NCBI GenBank assembly: GCA_013306675.1
Contig: JABLUY010000158.1
Coordinates: 1-64,000, forward strand
Length of the DNA stretch: 64,000 nt
Direction: 5' to 3'
Origin: Thraustochytrium sp. TN22
Lineage: Eukaryota > Sar > Bigyra > Thraustochytrida > Thraustochytriidae
The translations under genes and the position numbers were made by a program. The notes beneath the pieces are model-generated. The model worked only from the letters and a program-made list of their open reading frames with translations. It was not told the DNA's origin and searched no databases. The first letter of the stretch is position 1. Every line of letters starts with the position of its first letter. This document shows positions 29,472 to 37,238 of this stretch, piece by piece.

Positions 29472-29699
29472 ATGGCGAAGATTGGCGGGGCTGCGCTGGA
29501 CGCTGCGTTTTGGAGGACCAGAATGGGACGCTCGCTCAGGAGGACGCTGGCAGCGGCAGACGAACACGCAGGGATGGTGGAACGCGAACTGCAGTGCATC
29601 ATGATGGAGGCGGTCGAGTCGCGTCACGGTGGCCGCGTGCCAGTCAATGACCTGTCTTTCGCGGGAGACTCGGAGGGAGAGGGAGAGAGAGAAGGCTGA
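29472..29699 (+). CDS. Candidate small protein, unknown
   Basis: A 75-residue frame starts MAKIGGAALDAAFWRTRMGR and continues with a helix (LRRTLAAADEHAGMVERELQCIMMEAVES). It ends in a Gly/Glu-rich EGEGEREG tail, partly from a GGGAGA repeat. The composition of the first 60 residues is protein-like and the position, head-to-head with Mtr4, is usual for this genome. No family is recognised and the tail could be 3' intronic sequence read through. Evidence is limited. Confidence 0.35.
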   Translation: MAKIGGAALDAAFWRTRMGRSLRRTLAAADEHAGMVERELQCIMMEAVESRHGGRVPVNDLSFAGDSEGEGEREG

Positions 29700-30902
29700 C
29701 TGGGACGTGCCACGCGCCTCGAGCGAGGACACCAACCGATGCGGCCTGGCACGATGCACTGGCAAGGCTGCCGCGGTGCGTCCGTCGTTGGTCCTCCGTT
29801 GCTCCGTCGCGGAGGCAAACGGGCGTTCCGAGGCTGTAGCTCACGCTCGATCTGCGGCGCGGCGGACGCCCTCATCGACCCCACCAAGATCCAAAGTCCG
29901 CTTCTGGTCCATCGTAGCCCACCACAAGCTCCGGGCTGCTGGCTGGTATGACGTGATTCAAGCTCCACGGTTCATTGCAAGCACTGGCAGCACAACGGCA
30001 GGGTCCTTCACCGGGTTCGAGACGTCGGGTTCGAGCGGTCGTGCGGAAGCGTCCCTGGCTGACGAGCAACAACCGACCTGGCTGCCAGTGCCTGTCAGCT
30101 CAAGGCTTCGTGGCTCTTGGCCGCAGTGGAGCCGCTCGATGGAGGCTGCGGATGCTTCGTGAGCGCGTTGTGACCGCGTTGTGAGCGCATGTCCTATCGT
30201 CCGTCTCATCATGGCATCAAGTCCGCATAGGCTCAACAGCAATCGCGCGAAAGCGGACGCGCGCGAGCGGAGAGGCGAGCCTGAGGCGACGCAGCGCCAC
30301 CGGTCGCGTCGCGCCGTGGCGTGCGTCGCGCCGTGGCGTGTGTCGCGCCGCGCAGCGGTGGCTCCGCTCCGACCGGCGCGTCGGGTTGGCCAGGGTCTTG
30401 CTCACGTCAGCTTGGAGCGGCCAAGTCTCATCTCATCACCAGGCTGCGGAAAACTCCTCGCGGTGCGCCTGGCCTGCGCGCGGGCGGGAGCGGGCCGGCG
30501 AGCCTGTAGACGGCAGCGCGAGCGCGGCGTCGAGCGCGGGCAGATCCACGTCGGTCGGTCGGGCGGGCGGGCGGGCGGGGCGAAGTGGATCGATCGGAGC
30601 AGAGCGAGAGCTTAGCTTGTCGAAAACGACGGCCATCCCAACCTGCCTGCCAGCGAGCTCGATCGTGTAAAGACCCGCTTCGCCGCTCGCTCACTGCAGG
30701 CTGCTTGGAACCCCGTCGCGCCGCAAACCCTTTTTACGAAGAGAACGATTCGCCGAGGCCGAAAGCTTCGAGCGGCACGCTTCGAGCACTCACAGCATCG
30801 TCACCAGAGCGAGTCGCGCTATTCAGTGTGGTACGGGTTGCAGCGGCGCCCCATCGAGAGGGAGCTGGAGATCGCGGCCAGCCGGGCCAGCCAAGAGAAA
30901 GG
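29700..30902. other. Intergenic stretch with a 17-bp tandem repeat
   Basis: About 1.2 kb without a supported gene. A 17-bp unit (GTCGCGCCGTGGCGTGC) repeats about 2.6 times at 30308-30352, and a GGGC array lies at about 30561-30580. The 5' frame of the dioxygenase gene stays open for about 300 bases upstream of its ATG but looks non-coding. Confidence 0.6.
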
Positions 30903-31940
30903 ATGATGCGCAAGCGCGTGCTCTTTGCGAGATTCGTGGACGTGGTGAGCGTGGCGGTGGTGGCCTGGTGGCTTGCCGTGGCGCAAACGGAGCTGCAGGA
31001 GCAGGTGACGCACTGGGTGCGGGAGAGCGCACGGCTGCCGGACATGAGCGGGCTGGACGTGGCGCTGAGCGCGGAGCAGGTGGCCGAGTTCGAGCGGTCC
31101 GGCTTCCTCGTGGTGCGCGGGCTGCTGCGCGAGGACATCGTGGACGCGCTCTACGACAACCGGCCGCGCTCGGTGCTGCCGAACTGGCTAGCGCCCGTGT
31201 GGTGGCTCATCTCCTGGAGCTTTGGCAGCTCGGTGTCGATCGATATGATCTGGACCGAAAGCAAGCTGGTGCGCAAGCTGTGGTTCGAGGGCCCCATCCC
31301 GGGCGTCGCTTCGCAGCTCATGGAGAATCGCGACGTGCGCATGTTGTCGGACATCGTGTACGGAATCCCGCGCGGCGTTCGGCCGCGCTTTCTGGGCAAG
31401 TGGCACAAGGACTCGACGAGTTTCGACATTGTCGAGCGCGCCACGGCCATGGGCGTCAGCGCGTGGATCCCGCTCATGGACATTGACGCCGACCAAGGTG
31501 GCAGCGTGTACCTGGCGGACATCGGCAAGGTACGGCCGGACTGCCAGGCGCAGCCTAGCGATGGCTGCTCCGTCGACTGCCAGCAGCACTTTGACGAGAT
31601 CAGCACGGTCTTTAGCTTCCGGCGCGGCGACGTGCTCTTCTTCACGGACCACACCTTTCACCGGTCGCAACCCATCCGCTCGGAGGCCATGTTGCGTGAC
31701 CGCTTTGCGCTCGTGGGCCGCTTCGCGCAGGCCGATGCCATTTACAAGCGCAGCCGCGACGTGGAGACCATGCGCAAGAATCTGTGCGACCACCGCTTGC
31801 GCGTGGGCGAGCCGATCCACTCGCCATGCTTCCCGATCGTCTACCCGCGTGGGCACGACGTGGATCCGGCGCGTGTCTCGGTCCCGACGGCGACGCGACA
31901 TCTGCTGGTGAACATTATGCAGGCCATCGTTGGCGAGTGA
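30903..31940 (+). CDS. Phytanoyl-CoA dioxygenase (PhyH)-like, membrane-anchored
   Basis: From the first of two ATGs (30903) the product has 345 residues. An N-terminal hydrophobic segment (FARFVDVVSVAVVAWWLAVA, about 8-27) follows MMRKRV and suggests a signal anchor. The Fe(II)/2-oxoglutarate dioxygenase core begins SAEQVAEFERSGFLVVRGLL. It includes the iron ligands HKD in GKWHKDSTSF and the distal His in DHTFHRSQPIRSEAMLRDRF, whose Arg would bind 2-oxoglutarate. The family hydroxylates diverse substrates, so the substrate here is unknown. The C-terminal 70 residues, with PCFPIVYPRGHDVDPARV, are not a standard part of the fold. Confidence 0.82.
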   Translation: MMRKRVLFARFVDVVSVAVVAWWLAVAQTELQEQVTHWVRESARLPDMSGLDVALSAEQVAEFERSGFLVVRGLLREDIVDALYDNRPRSVLPNWLAPVWWLISWSFGSSVSIDMIWTESKLVRKLWFEGPIPGVASQLMENRDVRMLSDIVYGIPRGVRPRFLGKWHKDSTSFDIVERATAMGVSAWIPLMDIDADQGGSVYLADIGKVRPDCQAQPSDGCSVDCQQHFDEISTVFSFRRGDVLFFTDHTFHRSQPIRSEAMLRDRFALVGRFAQADAIYKRSRDVETMRKNLCDHRLRVGEPIHSPCFPIVYPRGHDVDPARVSVPTATRHLLVNIMQAIVGE

Positions 31941-32251
31941 CACTGAGACCAAGCTAATTTATCATCAGGTACAAGCAGTTTGTGCATTGGCCAGCCGGCC
32001 CGGCCCACTCGCCAAGCTTTCCAATCAATTCTTTTGTAACTCAGTGGGCTTGACGCGGACCCGGCGCGTGGCCCGGTCCAGAGGGCAGCCCAACATCTGG
32101 TGCCGCAGGCTGTCGTCGGCGATCCTCGAGTGTCACGTACTGGTACGAAGCAATAACGAGGTGTTGCCTTGCGCTCTTCAAGGCAGGATCTTTTCGTATA
32201 CCAGGTAAGAAAATGTGAGATGATGCTGATCATGTTTTGTGGGTTGTCTAT
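31941..32251. other. Short gap between convergent genes
   Basis: These 311 bases hold the 3' flanks of the dioxygenase and PRC1/MAP65 genes. Composition is less GC-rich. No repeat, RNA or ORF is evident. Confidence 0.5.
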
Positions 32252-33892
32252 TCAGTACACATTGCGGGAGCCAAGAGGCGGACGCGGGGCAGAGCCGCCA
32301 AAGCCGACCGGGGTGCCGGGCATGGCGGACTTCTTGGAGGGCGTGCGGTTGGGAAGGAGGTCCTCCTTGCCGTCCTTACCCTTCTTCTTGCGGAGCTTCT
32401 CCTCGGCGACACGGCGCGAGTGGTCCTCCTCAATCTCGTCCATGGTCTCGACGAAGCGGCGGCCGGAGAGCATGAAGGGGCCGTGCTGCGCCTCGTACTC
32501 GGCAATGGTGGCCTTGATGCGCTCGACGCAGCGCGGCAGACCCTGGGTAACGCGGCGGCGCTGCGCCTCCTCCTCGCGGAGCGCCGAGCCGCCCTTGCGG
32601 CTGAGCAGGCGGCTCGAGTCCTGGATCTTGGCCTCGTAGTCGTCGCGCTCGTCGAGCAGCTGGCGGTAGCGCTCGATGGTCTTGAGGACCGGGCGGTAGA
32701 GCTCGGCCTGCTCGTTGAGCACGGCGATCTCCTCCTCGTGAGCCAAGAGGGTCTCCTCGCAAATGGGCGCCATCATGTGGGTGTGCGTGAAGGCCTCGCG
32801 CTGCTCGTCGTCGAACTGCATCTCCTCCCAGAGCGCCTGGATCGTGGCCTGCGCCTGCTGGATGAGCTCGCCCATCTTGGCCTGCTTGAGGTCGAGCAGG
32901 CGCTCGAGCTCGAGCTCGCACTGATGGATGACGCCCATACCGAGGCCGCGGTTGTCCATGAAGAACTGCTGGCGCGTCTCGGTGTCGATCTCCAGCTTCT
33001 CCCAGAGCGGCTGGATCTGCGAGCCGAGCTGCTTGAGGCGCTCGGTGCGCGAGATCTTCTCGTCCGTGAGCTCGCGCGCGCGCTGGCTGAGGATGGCCAC
33101 GGCGTCCATGTCGATGCCAAGGCCCTCGCCGCCCTGCATGATGGCCTTGTCGATGTCGTCCGTGGCGTCGTACTCGAGCTCCTCGAAGAGCGCGGTGATG
33201 TCGCGAATGGTGCCCTGGATGGCCGCAATGCGCCGCGTCTTCTCGTGCGTGGCCTCGAGCAGCCGCGCCTCGTAGTCCTCCACGCCCTCGCGCGAGAGGA
33301 AGTTCTCCAGCTCCATGAGCTCCCTGCTCTCCGGCTCGCCCATCTGCGCGCGGATCTCCTGCAGCTTGGCGCACATGTCCTCCAGCTTGGCCATGCGCTC
33401 CTCCTTGGTCGCCTGAAACTGCGCCAGGTGGCTGCGCAGCCACGTCAGCTTGACCAGCAGGTTCCCGGTGTCCCCGTGCGGGAAGCGCTGCTGCTCCATG
33501 CCCAGCTGCTCGCTCAGCACGTCAATCTCCTGCTCCAGCGCCGCAGCCGCGCTAATGTACTCGTCGCGCAGCGCCACCTCGTCCGTCAGCTTCTGCACGA
33601 AGACCTGCTCCACCTGCTCCAGCAGCGAGTTCAGCTGCAGGCTGCGCTCCTCGGCCGAGAGGCCCATCTCGTCCCACACCACGTGCAGCTTCTCGGTCGT
33701 CTCCTTGGACAACTTTTGCAGCTTCTGCAGCTCCACGATCGAGATCGCCGACCGCGCGCTGCCGCCCAGGTCCGCCTCGCGCGCCGCGCTGCCCACGCCG
33801 GCCGCACGCGTCGGCATCGGCGGCGTCACTGGCGCCGCGCGCGGCGTTGACCGCGCCGCCGCGCTCGGCGACGAGCACGCCTCCTCGGCCAT
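32252..33892 (-). CDS. PRC1/MAP65/Ase1-family microtubule bundling protein
   Basis: The 546-residue product cross-links antiparallel microtubules in the spindle midzone or cytokinetic array. An N-terminal disordered part (1-50) is followed by long helical spectrin-like rods from ISIVELQKLQKLSKETTEKLHVVWDEMG. Family landmarks include IQPLWEKLEIDTETRQQFF. The conserved microtubule-binding block is YRQLLDERDDYEAKIQDSSR, then LSRKGGSALREEEAQRRRV, then LPRCVERIKATIAEYEAQHG and PFMLSGRRF. The C-terminus is basic with possible CDK sites (LLPNRTPSKKSAMPGTPVG), as in PRC1. I chose the ATG at 33892. The same frame has another ATG at 34395 that would add 167 Arg/Ala/Gly-rich residues and looks like leader. 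Confidence 0.92.
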   Translation of the reverse strand: MAEEACSSPSAAARSTPRAAPVTPPMPTRAAGVGSAAREADLGGSARSAISIVELQKLQKLSKETTEKLHVVWDEMGLSAEERSLQLNSLLEQVEQVFVQKLTDEVALRDEYISAAAALEQEIDVLSEQLGMEQQRFPHGDTGNLLVKLTWLRSHLAQFQATKEERMAKLEDMCAKLQEIRAQMGEPESRELMELENFLSREGVEDYEARLLEATHEKTRRIAAIQGTIRDITALFEELEYDATDDIDKAIMQGGEGLGIDMDAVAILSQRARELTDEKISRTERLKQLGSQIQPLWEKLEIDTETRQQFFMDNRGLGMGVIHQCELELERLLDLKQAKMGELIQQAQATIQALWEEMQFDDEQREAFTHTHMMAPICEETLLAHEEEIAVLNEQAELYRPVLKTIERYRQLLDERDDYEAKIQDSSRLLSRKGGSALREEEAQRRRVTQGLPRCVERIKATIAEYEAQHGPFMLSGRRFVETMDEIEEDHSRRVAEEKLRKKKGKDGKEDLLPNRTPSKKSAMPGTPVGFGGSAPRPPLGSRNVY

Positions 33893-34996
33893 CTCCGCTC
33901 TTTTGCTTCTTGCTCTATCTAGCACGCGAGCTCGCGTGCCGCCAGCCACGAGGTCCTGCGCCCCCTCGCCCTGCTCGCGCTGCTTGCCGCCCTGCACGTC
34001 GCTGCCCTGCACGTCGCTGCCCTGGCAGGCACTGCGCCGCGCCGCGCTGCGCCGATCTGCACCGAGCAGCTCTGCCAGCGCCGCCGCGCCTCGCCGCCGA
34101 GCTCGCTCGCCCAGGCTCTCTCTGCTGCCGCGCCGCGCTGCGCAGCCCTCGCGGCGGTTTCGTGTTTGCTTGGCTGGCTGGACTTCGACTGCGGCCCGCG
34201 TGCTCGGCGGTCTCGCTCCCGCCCGCGCCGCCCGCGCCGCTCGCGCCGCTTGCCGCCCGCGGCCGGCGCCGGGCGCGGGGGCCGCGCCGCGCCGCTCGCC
34301 GCCGGGCCCGCGCCCGCCGCTCTGCGCCGCGCCGCCGCGCCCGGACTCCAACTTGTGGTCGCCGCCGCGCGGGACGGCCTGGGAGGGCGCGAGCATAACG
34401 GTCGCCTGGGGCGCGCTTCGAACGCGGGAAAGGCGTTGCGCAGCCAGAGCACGCTTCAAGTTGCGCGGCCTCCAGCGCCAGGCAGGCTGCGCGCGAGCGG
34501 CGAGCACGAGCGAGCGAGCACTGCACAGTCTTCGTTGTCGAGTTTCGACCAGAGCTCTCTCTGGCAGCCAGGCCGAACTTCGAGTTGAAGCGGCGGTTTT
34601 GACCCCGGCCGAGCTCGGTTGAGCTTATGTAAGATCGAGAGGAGGGCGAGCAAGAGAGCGAAAGCAAGCAAGTGTTTGCGGAACGTTTTCCGTGAGCGAT
34701 CCTGGCTGGGAGGCTCGCGGCGTGGCACGGAAGCGCAGAGCTCGTACGTTCTGCCGTGTGCGCGGAGGCTCGATTCGTGGCTGGTCACCTGGATCAGTGG
34801 CGTACGTCCGTCTTTCCACCTTGCGAGCTACGAAGTTCCTTGACAGGCGGTGTTCAAGTTGTACTCGTCGAGTTCACACAGCTGTCGGCTGGCTGGTCAG
34901 AAGAGCTCAGTTTTCACACGAGGCCGCACGAGGTCTGCCTCTTGCAAGGTAGAGACATGGGTTCACACAATGTGCAGTAGCAGAGTACCAACTAAA
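33893..34996. other. Intergenic: PRC1 leader and featureless stretch
   Basis: The first 500 bases are the PRC1/MAP65 leader, with a duplicated 15-bp CCTGCACGTCGCTGC unit at 33991-34020 and CTTCAAGTTGCGCGG at about 34449-34463. A second CGAGTTGAAGCGG element lies at about 34579. The rest, up to the 3' end of the disordered-protein gene, shows nothing identifiable. Confidence 0.5.
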
Positions 34997-35818
34997 TTAC
35001 CTGCCACGAGGCGTGGCCTTGGAGATCTCGCGACGAAGACCCAATAGCATGACGTTAAAGTCATGATGGCTGGCGGGGCCTACAGAGCTGACAAAGGGGC
35101 GGTGGGACGGCAATGCCGGCCGCGGTCGTCCGGAGGCGTGTTGGGACTTTGCACTATCAGCCTGGCGAATGCGAGCGCGCTCGAGCTTGGCTTCCCATGC
35201 GGCTTTTTCACGCTCGAGCTGGGCCACGCGAGACTGCAACTGGGCGATCAGGTCGAGGTGCTCAGGGTTCGCAGCAGGAGCCTTGTGGACCTTGTTCAGG
35301 CTGAGCGTGGACACCTCTGGAGGCGGCGAGGGCTCTGGGTCAGTCTGCGTGGCGCAGTCAACACCCGTGGCAGGCCGTGGTACTGGGCTGGCCCTGCGTG
35401 CTGCACCGGCGACCACGTCCTGGAGAAGGTTGTTGGGAAGCGCAGGAGCGAACTGGGGCTTGGGCTCCGCCGCTGCAGGTTGCGCCACCGCCGCTCGATT
35501 CAAGCTCGCGCGCACTGGCGCCGGCCGCTTGTGCTCTGACTGAAAGGTCTCCTGCGCCTTGGTCTCTTGCTCGCTGCTCGCGGACTTGACGGACCACAGA
35601 TCCTCGCTCACGCCCGTGGACGGCGCCTCGTCCTCCTCGCCGCGGAGCATCTCCGCGAGGTCGTTGCAGCTCGTCTCGAACCACGGCGTGCTGCCCACCA
35701 TCCTAAAGATCGCCGGCCTGCCCGCGGAGCTGCGCGGCGATTCGGGCACCTCGGGCGCCTGCTCCGGGAAGATCGGCGGCGGCTCCAGCGCCGACCTGCG
35801 CGGCGGCAAGAAGCTCAT
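34997..35818 (-). CDS. Disordered protein with a short coiled coil, unknown
   Basis: A complete 273-residue frame runs from a true ATG. It starts MSFLPPRRSALEPPPIFPEQ. The body is Pro/Ala/Ser/Glu-rich and disordered, with one heptad segment LDLIAQLQSRVAQLEREKAAWEAKLERAR (about 195-223). GVDCATQTDPEP resembles motifs that dock onto dynein light chain (the TQT core), which is an inference. The C-terminus is basic (LGLRREISKATPRGR). It is divergent from the DUF296 gene across 391 bases that contain repeated CAGCTCAAGCG units. Confidence 0.65.
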   Translation of the reverse strand: MSFLPPRRSALEPPPIFPEQAPEVPESPRSSAGRPAIFRMVGSTPWFETSCNDLAEMLRGEEDEAPSTGVSEDLWSVKSASSEQETKAQETFQSEHKRPAPVRASLNRAAVAQPAAAEPKPQFAPALPNNLLQDVVAGAARRASPVPRPATGVDCATQTDPEPSPPPEVSTLSLNKVHKAPAANPEHLDLIAQLQSRVAQLEREKAAWEAKLERARIRQADSAKSQHASGRPRPALPSHRPFVSSVGPASHHDFNVMLLGLRREISKATPRGR

Positions 35819-36209
35819 CGTCGCGAAGCGCAGCTCAAGCGCAGCTCAAGCGCAGCTCAAGCACGCAGACTCTGCGCGCGCGCGCGCTACGTCGCGAGCC
35901 TTGAGCCTCCTCCGGCTCGTGCAGCTTGAAGCAGCAGCCTAGCAGCAGCCTAGCTAGCTAGTAGCAGGGCGTAGCAGGAATCAGATGATGATTTCTGCGA
36001 CTAGGTCGCGCGCGACCAGCGCCCAGTGCGCGCGAACGGATTCGAGGACTGCGGCGCGCGCGGGCGCTGACGTGGAGACGCGCGGGCTCGCAGGCGACGC
36101 AGACCAACTACCGCGACGCCCTCGCGACACGAGCGAGCGAGCGAGCTAGCGAGCTCGGGTGCAAGTCGCCGCGGCACGGGCGAAGCCGGCCGAAGCGCCG
36201 GCGGCTGCC
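35819..36209. promoter_or_regulatory. Bidirectional promoter with CAGCTCAAG triplicate and GCTAGCTAG
   Basis: An 11-bp unit CGCAGCTCAAG is repeated three times at about 35828-35861, close to the minus-strand ATG. A TAGCTAGCTAG element lies at 35951-35961. A GAGC array at about 36131-36145 sits 65-79 bases before the plus-strand ATG. Confidence 0.5.
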
Positions 36210-36752
36210 ATGGAGCTGGACGCCCGCGTGCTGCTGACCGCGGCTGTCGCCGGCGCGCTCGCGGCGGTCGGCACGTGTGCAGTGCTCCTGCGACAGCAAC
36301 AGCAGCTGCAGCAGCAGGAGGTGAAGCGAGGCGCCCTGGCAGTTTGCGCGACGCGGCTCAAGCCGGGAGAGGACATCAAGGCCGGCGTGCTCAAACTCGC
36401 GATGGAGAATGGACTGCAGGCTGGCGTCGTGCTGTCGTGCGTGGGCAGCTGCGAGGGCGCGCACATTCGGCTAGCCAACGCGGATCGTGACAACAAGAAC
36501 GATACGCTGCGCCTCGAGGGCAGGTTCGAGATCCTCTCGCTCATTGGCACTGTCGCTGCCAACGGGAACCACCACTTGCACGTGGCGCTGGGCGACGCCA
36601 AGGGCAACGTCTTTGGCGGCCACCTCATGGGCGACATGCCGGTCTTCACTACTGCCGAGGTGGTCCTCGCCGAGTGCGAAGACCTCCGCTGGTCCCGCGA
36701 GTTCGACGACTGCACCGGCTTCAACGAGCTCCTCGTGCAGCCTCGCACATGA
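36210..36752 (+). CDS. PPC/DUF296-domain protein with N-terminal membrane anchor
   Basis: The 180-residue product starts MELDARVLLTAAVAGALAAV, a single hydrophobic anchor (about 6-27), followed by a Gln-rich linker from CAG repeats. The PPC (DUF296) fold fills residues 40-175. It includes GEDIKAGVLKLAMENGLQAG, VVLSCVGSCEGAHIRLA, GRFEILSLIGTVAANGNHHL and HVALGDAKGNVFGGHLMGDM. It ends TTAEVVLAECEDLRWSREFD with a D-x-x-TGFNELL tail. The domain is common in prokaryotes (function unclear) and in plant AT-hook nuclear proteins. No AT-hook is present here. A membrane-anchored version is unusual. The gene reads toward PIG-O. Confidence 0.85.
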   Translation: MELDARVLLTAAVAGALAAVGTCAVLLRQQQQLQQQEVKRGALAVCATRLKPGEDIKAGVLKLAMENGLQAGVVLSCVGSCEGAHIRLANADRDNKNDTLRLEGRFEILSLIGTVAANGNHHLHVALGDAKGNVFGGHLMGDMPVFTTAEVVLAECEDLRWSREFDDCTGFNELLVQPRT

Positions 36753-37238
36753 CGGGACGGCTTTTCTCCCTGCCATTTCGCATCTCTGTACTTCACAGCA
36801 CCCTTGCCAGTGCGCGGAGCTTTCTGCGGGCGGACGCTCCCGAGACCAGTCGCGCTCTACTTGTCGAACTAACTTTCCTCTCTCTGTCTCTTTCAGGCTC
36901 TTGCGCAACCTTGTAAACTGCGCTGCAGGCCCTCCAGCGCGTCTTGGACAGCTTGACCACGCACGCGCGGACAAGCAGAGCCAGCGACGCGGCGCTCCGG
37001 CCCCACGCAGCCCGTCCGTTGGCAGGCCGCTTGCGCTTGAGCCAGGCATGCTCTTGGCCGACCTCCAAGCTGTGACGTGACGGTGATGGCAGTGATTGCA
37101 GTGATTCACATTACATGATACATGATACAACGGCGCGGGACGCGGCGGCGCCGTCTCGGGCAGCGAGCGGCCACGCCGCCGCGCGCGGCGAGCAGAAGAG
37201 AATCTAGCGAGCTAGCTGGCTAGTCTGGCGCGGCGCGG
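36753..37238. other. Intergenic between DUF296 gene and PIG-O
   Basis: These 486 bases show no gene. The last 40 bases carry a TAGCGAGCTAGCTGGCTAG cluster (37205-37223) ending 15 bases before the PIG-O ATG. Confidence 0.5.

Noticed and set aside
453-33850. Very long open frames antisense to real genes (for example opposite NAA60-like, AMP deaminase, myosin 1, Mtr4 and PRC1/MAP65)
   Set aside because: They arise because high GC at third codon positions removes stops on the opposite strand. They lack recognisable domains and consist of His/Arg/Val/Leu-rich shadow sequence.
32252-34395. Longer PRC1/MAP65 start at the in-frame ATG at 34395
   Set aside because: It would add 167 Arg/Ala/Gly-rich residues with leader-like repeats; the ATG at 33892 begins the conserved protein.
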